Below, piece by piece: positions 50,467-60,410 of a stretch of 64,000 nucleotides of DNA. Below the pieces are notes generated by a model. It searched no databases. It had not been told where the DNA came from and worked only from the letters and a program-made list of their open reading frames with translations. The DNA is from Filobacillus milosensis (GTDB taxonomy: Bacteria; Bacillota; Bacilli; Bacillales; Alkalibacillaceae). How positions within the stretch are numbered: the stretch's first letter is position 1; every line of letters starts with the position of its first letter. Location of the stretch: positions 1-64,000 of the forward strand of contig NZ_SOPW01000001.1 of assembly GCF_004402015.1 (NCBI RefSeq). The letters run 5' to 3'. The translations under genes were made by a program, and so were the position numbers.

Positions 50467-51588
50467 TTACTGGCTAGAAGCCCCTTCTTTTGCAAAGTAG
50501 TAATCACTGAACGCCTCGGATAAGGCATCAATCGCAAAATTCAATTCATCAAAACTGTTTTCAATTCCACCAACTTCAATAATGACTGAGTGATTAGATA
50601 GATCTTGGTTATAAACCCCATTGGTCCTAGGACCTTCATTGATAATAACTCCTCGGCTTAACCCTGGATAACTTTGTTCCAATAAATTGTGTAGCTCCGA
50701 TGCAAATTTCAAATTTTGTTGGTATGATTCATTTTCTCCACCGATGACAAAAGCTAAACGGGCAACTGACTGACCATTTATCTTAGTTGTTGTTTTACTT
50801 CTAGGCATTGCATCTCTATGGATATCGAATAAATATTTCATTTGGTCATTATTACTTAACACATCTTTAACTACCGTTCTTGAATAGTCATAAGACAATC
50901 CATAACCATTAGGAGGTAATTGCCTCCAGTAATCGGTCTTGTCAACATATGGTTGCAACCCATAATTCTCCAGTTGTTCCCCTAACCTTTCACTTAATTT
51001 CATTACATTCTGAGTATCATCATATGCAATGTTTGCTGGCGTATCTTCGGGTAAATGAGGTAAAAATGACTCTCTGTTATGTGTTGTATAAATTAGTATT
51101 GTTTCATCTTCTACTTTAGGCTTTGGCTGCTCTTCAGGTGGTTCAGTTTTATTTTTCTCAAATAGATATTCTGGTGGTTCAGTTTCAATTACAGTTGAAA
51201 ACATATTCGTTCCTTCACCTGCAATCGCAATGGTACTGTTTGTATTTGGAAAACGGGGAAGTTCATGTCCGAACAATAACCGTATATCTTGATAAGGTAG
51301 GTTTGTGAATATCGGCAAGGCAAAACTTGCTAATGATATTTGATCATCGTGTTGCTTATTTAGACCTTCTAATATTGGCTGATCAATGGACATAAAAAAT
51401 GAATAAGAAGCACCGTCGATTTGTCTCACCCAATCTTCGAGGATTTTCGTCGATGCTTCTTGAAATGGTTTTATTGAAAATATAGGTATAAACAAGATTA
51501 AACATATAAATAACACTTGAAAAAGTAGAAAAGGATGCTTCTTAAATTTTCTTAAACGTCTTAGATATTGAGTAATATTTTTAATCAT
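50467..51588 (-). CDS. spoIIP: Stage II sporulation protein P
   Basis: A peptidoglycan amidase and endopeptidase of the DMP engulfment complex with SpoIID and SpoIIM. The 373 residues have one N-terminal membrane anchor (about 19-40). The catalytic domain has YTTHNRESFLPH near residue 175, DIHRDAMPR near 255 and GGIENSFDE near the end. It follows gpr, as in B. subtilis. The start is ATG with an AAGG box. Confidence 0.95.
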   Translation of the reverse strand: MIKNITQYLRRLRKFKKHPFLLFQVLFICLILFIPIFSIKPFQEASTKILEDWVRQIDGASYSFFMSIDQPILEGLNKQHDDQISLASFALPIFTNLPYQDIRLLFGHELPRFPNTNSTIAIAGEGTNMFSTVIETEPPEYLFEKNKTEPPEEQPKPKVEDETILIYTTHNRESFLPHLPEDTPANIAYDDTQNVMKLSERLGEQLENYGLQPYVDKTDYWRQLPPNGYGLSYDYSRTVVKDVLSNNDQMKYLFDIHRDAMPRSKTTTKINGQSVARLAFVIGGENESYQQNLKFASELHNLLEQSYPGLSRGVIINEGPRTNGVYNQDLSNHSVIIEVGGIENSFDELNFAIDALSEAFSDYYFAKEGASSQ

Positions 51589-51657
51589 CTACCTTGTCAA
51601 CCTCTCTATTAAAGTTCTATTAAAACTCTATTCAAGAGATTGAAAAGGTAGAACTAA

Positions 51658-52752
51658 TTAATTTATAAAATGTTTCGCGTTTTCTGCATTAATTGATTCG
51701 TGCAATGCTTGATTAATTGCAGATGCAACAACTTCACTCATATAGTTGATGACCTCGTCTACTTCTTTAGGTGTCACAATTAAATTATGGCCTGTGGGCC
51801 TTAACACTTCTCTAATTAACTGCCTTTTTTCATCTTCCTTTAGCGCTCCAACGATTCCTAAATAAGTCTGTCTTGCTTCTTCGTCCGGTAGGTCTTCATC
51901 TGTATAAGTTCTTCTTTCACCAAAATCCATACCCGCTGGTGTTAAAGCTTTACCTGGCTGATCTCCTTCTTCCATTTCTCTACCGAAATGTTTAAGTATA
52001 TAATCAATCGTGTCATTAGTTATAGTGACTGCATCTACAACTGTCGGAATACCAATAGAGAACACTGGGATATTTAAAGTCTCTTTGCTTACTTCTTTAC
52101 GATCGTTACCTACACCTGAACCAGGGTTAATACCTGTATCAGATAGTTGAAGCGTTGTATTTACCCGATCAATTGACCTGGCTGCTAATGCATCAACAAC
52201 GATCATAAAATCAGGGTTAGTTTTGTTAACAACCCCAAAAATAATATCACTCGTTTCCATTCCAGTTAAGCCCATTACACCAGGAGTAAACGCTGATACT
52301 GATCGATCCCCTTCTCCAACCATTTCCGGATGAAGATTAAATAAATGCGTGGTTACATAAAGCTTATTAACTGTATTTGGACCTAGAGCGTCTGGTGTAA
52401 CATAGCCATTCCCTAATCCTACAATTAAACATTTTGCATCCATTGGAATTTTGTGTTTTTCTATTAAGCGTTTTATTTCTTGAGCTAAAATGGTTGCAGA
52501 TTTCCGACCAAAATCTTTTTCAAGTCTTCTTAGCTGTTGTGATTCTACTGTAATGTAATTACCAGCCTTTTTTCCCACCCTTTCAGCACCTTGTTCATCA
52601 ATTACTACTCGAGTTAACTTAAATTCCTCTTCCTCGTATTCATTAATTATAATTCCGTCTAACTCATGTTTTTTATCAGGGTTTTGCTCAATAAACATTT
52701 GTCTTGCTTCAACCGCCAAATCTGTCCTTGGCTTAAATTCTCTTCGTTGCAT
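51658..52752 (-). CDS. gpr: Germination protease GPR
   Basis: Degrades small acid-soluble spore proteins at germination. It is made as a zymogen in the forespore. The 364 residues contain the propeptide start (QRREFKPRTDLAVEA) and the conserved GLGNGYVTPDALGP and DALAARSIDRVNTT regions. The start at 52752 has an AGGAGGG box. It is divergent from rpsT. I did not find a convincing sigma-G promoter. Confidence 0.96.
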   Translation of the reverse strand: MQRREFKPRTDLAVEARQMFIEQNPDKKHELDGIIINEYEEEEFKLTRVVIDEQGAERVGKKAGNYITVESQQLRRLEKDFGRKSATILAQEIKRLIEKHKIPMDAKCLIVGLGNGYVTPDALGPNTVNKLYVTTHLFNLHPEMVGEGDRSVSAFTPGVMGLTGMETSDIIFGVVNKTNPDFMIVVDALAARSIDRVNTTLQLSDTGINPGSGVGNDRKEVSKETLNIPVFSIGIPTVVDAVTITNDTIDYILKHFGREMEEGDQPGKALTPAGMDFGERRTYTDEDLPDEEARQTYLGIVGALKEDEKRQLIREVLRPTGHNLIVTPKEVDEVINYMSEVVASAINQALHESINAENAKHFIN

Positions 52753-52856
52753 AAGTATCCCTCCTATCACGCTTATTGTTACCGAAGTTATTCAAAATAA
52801 ACAGAACTTGAAATACAAAAATGTTCTGCCAAGAGAGATAACTTAACAGCAAACTA

Positions 52857-52885
52857 TTGAAAACTTGACCTTGCTTTGGTAAAAT
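52857..52885 (+). promoter_or_regulatory. Predicted sigma-A promoter of rpsT
   Basis: TTGAAA (52857-52862) and TAAAAT (52880-52885) with a 17-base spacer, about 60 bases before the start codon. Confidence 0.55.
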
Positions 52886-52945
52886 GACTTTTGTCCATAA
52901 ATAGAATAAATGAACACGGGGACATTTCATCAGGAGGTGAATAAA

Positions 52946-53212
52946 GTGGCAAATACGAAACAAGCTACTAAACGTATTGGTGTAAATGAGAACGCTCGTT
53001 TACGCAATCAAGCTGTAAAATCTGACATGCGTTCAGCAATCAAGAGTGTTGAAACTGCTATTCATGAAAAAAATGCTGATGCAGCTAAAGAAGCGTTAAC
53101 AGATGCAGTAAGCAAAATTGATAAAGCTGTACAAAAAAACATCATCCATAAAAACAATGGTGATCGCAAGAAGAGCTCATTAATGACACAAATTAATCAA
53201 ATTGCTAAATAA
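52946..53212 (+). CDS. rpsT: 30S ribosomal protein S20
   Basis: An 88-residue basic helical protein starting ANTKQATKRIGVNENARLRN. The start codon is GTG at 52946, with a perfect AGGAGGTG box. A longer frame with an ATG has no such box. It is monocistronic, with its own promoter and a terminator shared with holA. Confidence 0.97.
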   Translation: MANTKQATKRIGVNENARLRNQAVKSDMRSAIKSVETAIHEKNADAAKEALTDAVSKIDKAVQKNIIHKNNGDRKKSSLMTQINQIAK

Positions 53213-53229
53213 TTCGAGCTCAACCCATT

Positions 53230-53263
53230 AAAAAATCCATTTCACGAGGAAATGGATTTTTTT
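53230..53263. terminator. Bidirectional terminator between rpsT and holA
   Basis: AAAAATCCATTTC and GAAATGGATTTTT form a strong stem with T runs on both strands. Confidence 0.9.
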
Positions 53264-53273
53264 AATATATGAA

Positions 53274-54299
53274 TTAACTTGCTTGTTTTAATCGCTGAAC
53301 AACACGTTGTAAAAACAACTCTAATGCCAGCCATTGTTCAGTTTTTCCTGTTTTCATTTTTTCATCTGTAATCGCCGCTTCTTTGATCATATCTTTAAGT
53401 GCCTGAGCACTAAACCTTCTCTCTCTTTTTAGTGCCATTTTAACCGCATATGGATGGGCTTGTAATTGTTTAGCCATTTGCTGTTGTTGGTAACCTTTAT
53501 TTTTCAGAAGTTTGACTTGAAGGATTAGTCTAATCTGAGAACTCACTAAAGCCAATAAGGCTATAGGCTCTTCGTTTTGCTTTTTTAACTCTTTTAATAA
53601 CTGTATGGCTTGGCCAATTTTAAAATCCACTAAATAATCGATGAGATTAAATGTATTAGCTTCTGCATGAATACTGATTATATGTTGTGACTCATCTAAA
53701 GAAACTGGTTGATCACCGAAGTATAACACTAACTTGTCTAACTCATGCTGAACAGCTTCAATATGTTCTCCCACTCGCTCAACTAATAATTCAACAATTT
53801 CATCATTAAGTTCTAGCCCTTTTTCTTTAGCCATATTAACCACCACTTGATTCATTTCATATGCTTTAGGGGAACTACATTCGATTAAAGTTGCATTATT
53901 CTTAATTGATTTTACAAGTTTTTTTCGCTGATCAAGTTTTTCGTAAGGAACAACTATTATAACAGTGGTAAAATCAACAGGTTGGTTTGCATATTCTTCT
54001 AAAGCATTAAAATCGTGTTCCAATTCAGTTTTTACTTTTTGTCCTGTCAGAAAGTATGCTCTTTGAATTTCAATTAATTTTTGTTCCGTAAAAAACGGAA
54101 AAGTCTCAGCATCATGAATTGCTTCTTGAACAGGAATGCTTTCCATGTCATATGTATTACGATCTAACTCACCTTGCTTAAGTAGCATAGATTCAATATG
54201 CTTTTTTACCTCTTGTATAAAATAGGTTTCTTCACCATATAATACATAAATGGGAGCCAATTGTTGGGTTCGATTTTGTATAAATTCCTGTGCGTGCAT
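53274..54299 (-). CDS. holA: DNA polymerase III delta subunit
   Basis: Opens the sliding clamp in the clamp-loader complex. The 341 residues compare with about 347 in B. subtilis (YqeN). The phrase IYVLYGEETYFIQEVKKHI marks the N-terminus and a helical collar domain forms the end. I chose the ATG at 54299, eight bases after AAAGGTG. The GTG three codons earlier lies too close to it. Confidence 0.93.
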   Translation of the reverse strand: MHAQEFIQNRTQQLAPIYVLYGEETYFIQEVKKHIESMLLKQGELDRNTYDMESIPVQEAIHDAETFPFFTEQKLIEIQRAYFLTGQKVKTELEHDFNALEEYANQPVDFTTVIIVVPYEKLDQRKKLVKSIKNNATLIECSSPKAYEMNQVVVNMAKEKGLELNDEIVELLVERVGEHIEAVQHELDKLVLYFGDQPVSLDESQHIISIHAEANTFNLIDYLVDFKIGQAIQLLKELKKQNEEPIALLALVSSQIRLILQVKLLKNKGYQQQQMAKQLQAHPYAVKMALKRERRFSAQALKDMIKEAAITDEKMKTGKTEQWLALELFLQRVVQRLKQAS

Positions 54300-54677
54300 A
54301 CGTTTCACACCTTTCTATCTCATTAATCGTATAACGAAGTTTTTAAATTGACAAGAGTTTGATGATCATAAAATAAAGAGGGGAATAGCCTTAACCACTC
54401 CCCCCAATATCTATATAAACGCTAAAAATAAAATCCCGGGAAGTTTTATTTTTAGCGGCTTTTGGTGTAAAGTTATTTTGTGCGTAATCACTTAAGAATA
54501 TTGCTGTTAACTCTTAACAGTTATTTTTGAAATAATATTTAATTTCATGTGTTATGCTCTAGTGAAATTAGTAATTATCTCCAAAAAATTTTCTTACAGA
54601 TTTATGAATTGCGTAAAAAGTAATAGATTTTTTTAAAAAGATGAATTATACTTGAATGTAGCGTAGGAGGGATAGCC
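54300..54677. other. Intergenic region with three inverted repeats, no gene seen
   Basis: Between holA and yqzM I see no coding frame. It holds a GAGGGGA/CTCCCC hairpin (about 54378-54402), an AT-rich stem-loop with 14-base arms (54421-54456, around CCCGGG) and a perfect palindrome CTGTTAACTCTTAACAG (54504-54520). A possible yqzM promoter element TATACT lies near 54649. The role of the hairpins is unknown. Confidence 0.6.
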
Positions 54678-54812
54678 GTGAACGAATTTGAAAAAGATGT
54701 ACAATCAAAAAATAATGATGTCGTCGATTCCATCAAAGGGTTCAGTTTGTCATTCATTTTCTTCTTGGTTATTTTCTTTATTGGAACGATCTTTAAAGTT
54801 GTAGGTTCCTAA
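54678..54812 (+). CDS. yqzM: YqzM family small membrane protein
   Basis: A 44-residue protein starting (M)NEFEKDVQSKNNDVVDS, very close to B. subtilis YqzM in the same place between comEC and holA. One membrane segment covers about residues 19-41. The start is GTG with a TAGGAGGG box. The function is unknown. A terminator shared with comEC follows. Confidence 0.9.
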   Translation: MNEFEKDVQSKNNDVVDSIKGFSLSFIFFLVIFFIGTIFKVVGS

Positions 54813-54842
54813 TAAAGATATTATAGAGTGGCAAAATCGAGT

Positions 54843-54873
54843 AAGAGACTGTACACTGTACAGTCTCTTTTTT
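54843..54873. terminator. Bidirectional terminator between yqzM and comEC
   Basis: AAGAGACTGTAC and GTACAGTCTCTT pair around a 4-base loop, and T residues follow. It serves both converging genes. Confidence 0.9.
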
Positions 54874-54886
54874 AATCTAATATAGC

Positions 54887-57097
54887 TTATGGATTATAAT
54901 GATAAAATGTGCTTTGTCCATCTTTATATTTTAAAGTGACAGCACCTAATTGATCCGAACGATAAACATTTATCCCAAAGTCTTTTAATCGTTGAATGAC
55001 AATTGGGTGTGGATGACCATAGAAATTATTTTCCCCCACAGAGACGATAGCAGCCTCCGGTTTAGCCTTCTGAAGCCATAATTTGCTTGTTGACGTTTGA
55101 CTTCCATGGTGCGCAATCTTTAAAACATCTATATCCCCAATGCTGTTTTTCGAGACCAATTCTTGTTCCACTTCTTTTGAAATGTCACCTGTAAATAACA
55201 TTTTATGCTGTTTATATTGCAACAGAAATACAATCGATTGATCATTAGCATCAGTATGTTTATTTGATTTTGTTGGAGACAAAACATTAAAAGTTATATC
55301 TCCATAATTTACAATTGTACCTTCATGAACAATAATGTGATCTAAACCGGGATATTTATAATAGCGCTCGATTGGTGCTGTATATAATTGCTTTGGTTCG
55401 AATTGTTTAATGACTTGCTCCATGGCTCCAGAATGATCACGGTCAAAATGAGAAATCCATAACGAATCAATCTCTGTGATCCCCTTTGACCATAAATAAG
55501 GTTTAATGACATGATTAAAATTATAATTTGTCTCTTCTTCTCCATTCATCTCTTCTCCTGCATCTACCATGAATATCCCTTGTCGATAAGGTAATTCAAT
55601 GATAATGGATTCAGCCTGGCCCACGTCTAACATCGTTACTGAATATTCAGGTGTAAAATGTTTAATCGCCGTTTCACCATAGCAAACCATTATTATAATA
55701 ATCCCTAATAGTGCCGCCTTCTTTAATTGACCTTTTTCCCAAAATAACATCATTAATATAAAGAAGATAAAATATAGTAGTACAACCATAAGATGTGGTT
55801 TTCCGATTACCCATATTGAACGCATAGGTTCTCCAACCATTTGTAGTAGTTGTATAAAAAAAGTGTTTATGAAATTAAATAGAAATTCTAATACGTGACG
55901 AACAGGTTGAGGCAGGACTAAAGACAACATGAGTAAAAGTAAAAGTGGCATTGCTATTAAAGTAAAATAGGGGACGTATATTAAATTAAATAAGAATGAC
56001 ATCACATTTGTATAATAGAAATAATAAAACTGCAAAGGAAGTAAAACAAGTTGACTAATTAAGCTGACTTTTATAGATATCATTATCCAGTGATCTTTGA
56101 ACAGTAAGTTTTTAGATAATATTAATGCAAATGTAACCGCGAAAGAAAATTGAAAGGCCATTTGATGTAAAAGGAAGGGATTATATAGAAGCATACATAT
56201 CATTACTATCGAAATGATATCAATCGTATCAGTAGTGTTCTTTTTAAACATGCTAAAAACAATTAAACAAATCGCCATTAAACCAGCACGAATAACAGGG
56301 GGCTGTGAACCTGAAATAATTATATAAAAAGGAATGATCATGATGATTATGCACTTCGATTGTTCTTTAGTTAGGCGACAAACCTTCATTAATAAGAAAT
56401 ATATTACTGACAAAAACATTCCCACATGTAGACCAGAAATCGCTAATAAATGTGATAGTCCCCAATATTCAAAGGTATCAATTAATTCAGGTTCTATATC
56501 ACTTCGATCACCAAAAATTAAAGCTTTAATCCAAACTACCGTTGCTTCACTAAACTTACTCTCTGTTATCGACATTAAATGGTCTCGCCAATCGTATAGA
56601 TGTGATAAATATGAAGGGTTTGCACATTTACTAAAAGAATTATCATAACTCACCCAGCTCACACCGAGACTAGCTAAATATTTTCGATAATCAAAACTGC
56701 CTGGATTTGTCGGTTGTTTGGGCTGTTGAATCTCAGCTTCTACATAACATTGTGCACCTTGTTTTAATGGAGACTTAGGTGAATCAGCATAAAAATAAAT
56801 TCTTTGTCCTTGATATTCACCAATGAATCTAATGGAATCATTTTTTATCTCAGGATGGGTTTGTATTTCGATCCATCCAGTAATGAAGTCATTTTCTATA
56901 TCAGGAGTTTCGAAAGTGGAAGGAATGATATAACCAGGGAGGAAAAAAGTGAGGGAAGATAAGACCAAGAGCAATCGGTTTTTTATAATTTTTCTTCTAA
57001 ATAATATAAGAAATATAATAAATGATAAAAAACCGATTACTTTTGGAAGGTATCCTAATATTAAACTCAGGCTTATTAAATACCAATGACTCTTCAT
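54887..57097 (-). CDS. comEC: DNA uptake channel ComEC
   Basis: Forms the membrane channel that imports single-stranded DNA during transformation. The 736 residues have an N-terminal OB/DUF4131 region, then the multi-pass competence domain (about 200-460) with LLAISGLHVGMF. The C-terminal metallo-beta-lactamase-like domain has ISHFDRDHSGAM and KIAHHGSQTS. It starts directly after the comEB stop. The reading frame is intact. Confidence 0.95.
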   Translation of the reverse strand: MKSHWYLISLSLILGYLPKVIGFLSFIIFLILFRRKIIKNRLLLVLSSLTFFLPGYIIPSTFETPDIENDFITGWIEIQTHPEIKNDSIRFIGEYQGQRIYFYADSPKSPLKQGAQCYVEAEIQQPKQPTNPGSFDYRKYLASLGVSWVSYDNSFSKCANPSYLSHLYDWRDHLMSITESKFSEATVVWIKALIFGDRSDIEPELIDTFEYWGLSHLLAISGLHVGMFLSVIYFLLMKVCRLTKEQSKCIIIMIIPFYIIISGSQPPVIRAGLMAICLIVFSMFKKNTTDTIDIISIVMICMLLYNPFLLHQMAFQFSFAVTFALILSKNLLFKDHWIMISIKVSLISQLVLLPLQFYYFYYTNVMSFLFNLIYVPYFTLIAMPLLLLLMLSLVLPQPVRHVLEFLFNFINTFFIQLLQMVGEPMRSIWVIGKPHLMVVLLYFIFFILMMLFWEKGQLKKAALLGIIIIMVCYGETAIKHFTPEYSVTMLDVGQAESIIIELPYRQGIFMVDAGEEMNGEEETNYNFNHVIKPYLWSKGITEIDSLWISHFDRDHSGAMEQVIKQFEPKQLYTAPIERYYKYPGLDHIIVHEGTIVNYGDITFNVLSPTKSNKHTDANDQSIVFLLQYKQHKMLFTGDISKEVEQELVSKNSIGDIDVLKIAHHGSQTSTSKLWLQKAKPEAAIVSVGENNFYGHPHPIVIQRLKDFGINVYRSDQLGAVTLKYKDGQSTFYHYNP

Positions 57098-57667
57098 TTA
57101 TTCTACGTCAAAAAATAATTGATTGGCCTCTTGTTTCAAATGTTTTAACTCTCCCTCTTCTAATCCATTCTCATCTAATTTCTGTAATAACGAAGAAATA
57201 AAATACATCTTCCCTTTTGTATTCGTATCTATATGTACAGCGTCTAATTCGACTTGTTCATAGTCAACGCCTGACTCATCTAATAATTGTATGGCATAAG
57301 GATGATTTTTATAATCCTGAGCATAATACACTTTTCTTATTCCACTTTGAATAATTGTTTTTGTACAATTTAAACAAGGAAAATGAGTAACGTATATTTC
57401 AGCACCCTCAGTTGGCACACCGAACTTTGCACATTGCAAAATCGCATTGATTTCAGCATGAATCGTTCTTACACAATGACCGTCAATAACCTTACAACCT
57501 TCATCTATGCAATGGACACTGCCTGACACACTGCCGTTATAACCACCTGCGATGACACGTTTATCTCTTACTATTGTCGCTCCTACTGCTAGACGTTCAC
57601 ACGTGCTTCTTAAAGCTAACAAATGACTTTGTGACATAAAATATTGATCCCAGGATATTCGTTCCAC
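57098..57667 (-). CDS. comEB: dCMP deaminase-like protein ComEB
   Basis: A 189-residue cytidine/deoxycytidylate deaminase family protein, the same length as B. subtilis ComEB. The zinc site is H-A-E in HAEINAIL and PCLNC. In B. subtilis it is not needed for transformation itself, although it is in the operon. The start is the GTG at 57667, six bases after GGAGGTG. Confidence 0.95.
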   Translation of the reverse strand: MERISWDQYFMSQSHLLALRSTCERLAVGATIVRDKRVIAGGYNGSVSGSVHCIDEGCKVIDGHCVRTIHAEINAILQCAKFGVPTEGAEIYVTHFPCLNCTKTIIQSGIRKVYYAQDYKNHPYAIQLLDESGVDYEQVELDAVHIDTNTKGKMYFISSLLQKLDENGLEEGELKHLKQEANQLFFDVE

Positions 57668-57723
57668 GATGATCACCTCCAAAATTTCAACAAACATTTA
57701 CATTATATTATAAATGATTGTGC

Positions 57724-58299
57724 TTAAGGTACAATAATGTATTCAGATATTTTTTCTAAAGTTTTCTCTCCAATACCGCTAATATTTAATAAATCTTCAA
57801 CCGTTCTAAACAAACCTTCCCGTTCACGATACTCAATAATTGTCAGAGCTTTTTGTTCACCAATACCAGGTATTTTCATTAGATCTTCCTTTGATGCTAT
57901 ATTAATTCTAATTTTTCCATCACTTGCCTCTGTAGTAATATCATTCTTATTTAATTCACTTAATTTTGGTACATGTATGACCATTTCATCTCGTAAAAGC
58001 ATGGCTAAATTTACTCTAGTTTGATCCGCTTCGTCTAAAAACCCTCCAGCTTTATTAATCAGATCTATTACACGTTTACCTTCTGTCATTTTATATACTC
58101 CAGGCTTTTTAACTTCACCTTTTACATCCACATAAACTATATTCTTTTCAACTAATGGTTCTTCAACTACATCCTCTTCCATATGATTAATTAATGGTTC
58201 TTCTACTATGACTTCGAGCTCTGGCTCTGGCCAAAGGATATAAATAATTAAAGCTAAAATTATTAAAGGGATAAATAGCCATATTTTATTTACAGGCAT
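57724..58299 (-). CDS. comEA: Competence DNA receptor ComEA
   Basis: Binds double-stranded DNA outside the membrane. The 191 residues have one N-terminal anchor (about 5-22), an acidic linker and an SLBB-like region (about 52-110). Tandem helix-hairpin-helix motifs form the end (IPGIGEQKALTII and ISGIGEKTLEKI). It heads the leftward comE operon, opposite comER. An AAGGA box precedes the ATG. Confidence 0.95.
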   Translation of the reverse strand: MPVNKIWLFIPLIILALIIYILWPEPELEVIVEEPLINHMEEDVVEEPLVEKNIVYVDVKGEVKKPGVYKMTEGKRVIDLINKAGGFLDEADQTRVNLAMLLRDEMVIHVPKLSELNKNDITTEASDGKIRINIASKEDLMKIPGIGEQKALTIIEYREREGLFRTVEDLLNISGIGEKTLEKISEYIIVP

Positions 58300-58386
58300 G
58301 ATTTAGTCCTTCTTTCATATATATATTGATGAGTTCATATTGTCTACATTTAAGAAGAATGAGCAATACGAAAAGGGGGGTTAGTC

Positions 58387-59220
58387 ATGAAATGGGGAAT
58401 AGTCGGCACAGGTAACATGGGAACCGTATTACTTCATGCCCTCACCTCCAGTCAGGCGGTTAACCAGGATGATGTATATTTATATAATCGAACCTTTATG
58501 AAAGCTTACGCGTTAAAAAAAGATTATCCTAAGGTGCATGTGGTTCAAATGCTTGATTCGTTAATTAGCGAATGTGATTTTATTCTTTTATGTGCAAAAC
58601 CAAAAGAAATCATTAAACTCGCAAAAGAACTTAAATCTGAAGTTCGACCAGAACAGTGTGTTATATCAATTACGAGTTCAGTTTCGGTTGATCACCTGAA
58701 CGACATTTTACCGTGTCAAGTTGCACGTATGATTCCAAGCATAACAAATCGCGCCTTAAGTGGTGTTACATTACTTACTTTTCCGAACAATTTTGATCAG
58801 GAGAAAAAGTGGATGTTACTTCAAACATGTAAACACTTCTCTAAACCTGTAGAAGTTGAAGAACAACATGTTCGGATAGCTTCGGATATTGTATCTTGTG
58901 GCCCGGCATTTTTAAGTTTTATTTTAGAAGAAATGATTCAATCTGCGCATAAGAAAACAGGAATTCCGGTCCATCAAGCAACTACATTAGTAGAACAGAT
59001 GGTTGTGGGATTCGGTAAACTATTTGAAGAGAACATTTATGATTTTTCTTCTTTAAAAGAAAAAGTCATGGTCAAAGGTGGTATTACAGGGGAAGGTATG
59101 ATTGCATTAGAACATTCATTTAATGATGTCTTTGATGAGGTTTTTAATGCAACACATACTAAGTTTTATAATGAGAAGGATCATATCGATGCTATTGTCA
59201 ACGAACATAATCTCAAATAA
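58387..59220 (+). CDS. comER: ComER, pyrroline-5-carboxylate reductase-like protein
   Basis: A 277-residue protein with an N-terminal Rossmann motif GIVGTGNMG, related to ProC. It is divergent from comEA as in B. subtilis, where it is not required for competence. In some bacilli it has been linked to sporulation and biofilm control. A GGGGGG-type box precedes the ATG. A terminator shared with yqeM follows. Confidence 0.93.
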   Translation: MKWGIVGTGNMGTVLLHALTSSQAVNQDDVYLYNRTFMKAYALKKDYPKVHVVQMLDSLISECDFILLCAKPKEIIKLAKELKSEVRPEQCVISITSSVSVDHLNDILPCQVARMIPSITNRALSGVTLLTFPNNFDQEKKWMLLQTCKHFSKPVEVEEQHVRIASDIVSCGPAFLSFILEEMIQSAHKKTGIPVHQATTLVEQMVVGFGKLFEENIYDFSSLKEKVMVKGGITGEGMIALEHSFNDVFDEVFNATHTKFYNEKDHIDAIVNEHNLK

Positions 59221-59267
59221 TTCTACCTATTTTTATTTTATTTATTTTTCTATAAAAAGCAATAAAA

Positions 59268-59293
59268 AAGCTGGTGAAAATTCACCAGCTTTT
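59268..59293. terminator. Bidirectional terminator between comER and yqeM
   Basis: AAAGCTGGTGAA and CACCAGCTTT pair around a short AATT loop, with T residues on the plus strand and on the minus strand. Confidence 0.85.
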
Positions 59294-59295
59294 AC

Positions 59296-60039
59296 TTATT
59301 TCTTTGAACACACAAAGAAAATACGATCTGCATCTTCTTCTGCCTTTTCATTCTCTTCAACATGGAAATCATAATATATATCCACTTTTTCAAAACCTAT
59401 ATCATTTAATACCTGTTTATAATATTGAACTGGATAAGTCCGTTGTACATGTTGTTCATCATAGCGCTCATATAACTGATTCTCTCTTTGCACAAAAAAT
59501 GTAAGATCGTGTTGGATTTCTCCTTCATTCATGCCTGGTTCACACAGCCATATATGAGTTATTTCTTCTCTAATTTCAGAAAAAATCTCACGTTCAATTA
59601 ACCAATCAACATATGCAATACTATGAACATCGAAAATAAAAATACCATCATCATTCAAATGTTTAAATATATTTTTGAAAGTCTTATTTAGGGCTGACGG
59701 TTCAACAATATAATTTAATACATCACAATAACTAACAACTAAATCAAACGATTGATTGATATCAAATGATGATGCTTCACCCTGAAAAAATTGACAATTG
59801 GAATTTTGAACTTTTGCTTTTTGTTGAGCTACCTCAATCATCTCACACGATACATCAAATGCTGTGACATCATAGCCTTTATTTGATAATTTTAAAGCTA
59901 ACTCACCTGTGCCGCACCCTACTTCTAAAACATGACTAACCTCATTATAGCTAATTGCAGCTTCAGTGAAATTCAACCAATTATCATATGGTGCATCCGA
60001 CATTAACAGATCATATACTTCTGCCATTTTCTTATACAT
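59296..60039 (-). CDS. yqeM: SAM-dependent methyltransferase YqeM
   Basis: A 247-residue class I methyltransferase with motif I VLEVGCGTGELAL near residue 38. The C-terminal region contains VDIYYDFHVEENE. The substrate is unknown. It is the last gene of the yqeG-yqeM cluster, eleven bases after rsfS. The ribosome binding site is weak, so translation may rely on coupling. Confidence 0.9.
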   Translation of the reverse strand: MYKKMAEVYDLLMSDAPYDNWLNFTEAAISYNEVSHVLEVGCGTGELALKLSNKGYDVTAFDVSCEMIEVAQQKAKVQNSNCQFFQGEASSFDINQSFDLVVSYCDVLNYIVEPSALNKTFKNIFKHLNDDGIFIFDVHSIAYVDWLIEREIFSEIREEITHIWLCEPGMNEGEIQHDLTFFVQRENQLYERYDEQHVQRTYPVQYYKQVLNDIGFEKVDIYYDFHVEENEKAEEDADRIFFVCSKK

Positions 60040-60049
60040 ATTGCACCAA

Positions 60050-60394
60050 CTATAAATCTAATGGGACACGACCAGCGTCTCCCCATAACTTTTCAAGGTT
60101 GTAGTATTCGCGCTCATCTTTATGGAAAATATGCACGACGACAAATTCTAAATCAACTAACACCCAACGCGACTGGTCTCTTCCCTCAATTTTTTTAACG
60201 TTAAACCCTTCTTCTTCAACAGCTTCTTTAATCCCTTTACTAATTGCATCAACTTGTCTTTCATTCGAACCATGACAAATTAAAAAATAGTCAGCAATTA
60301 ATGAAACTTCTTGCATATCTAAAGCCACTATATTTTCTGCTCGTTTGTCATCGCAGGCTTTTGCCGCGATTTCTAATAATTTTTGACTGTCCAT
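60050..60394 (-). CDS. rsfS: Ribosomal silencing factor RsfS
   Basis: Binds L14 and blocks subunit joining when nutrients are short. The 114 residues include ADYFLICHGSNERQVDAI and the end VVVHIFHKDEREYYNLE(K)LW typical of the family. A GGAGGT box precedes the ATG. Confidence 0.96.
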   Translation of the reverse strand: MDSQKLLEIAAKACDDKRAENIVALDMQEVSLIADYFLICHGSNERQVDAISKGIKEAVEEEGFNVKKIEGRDQSRWVLVDLEFVVVHIFHKDEREYYNLEKLWGDAGRVPLDL

Positions 60395-60410
60395 ATATAT
60401 ACCTCCATTA

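Noticed and set aside
52753-52880. A sigma-G promoter for gpr
   Set aside because: I found no pair of elements with good spacing to the gpr start, so none is annotated.
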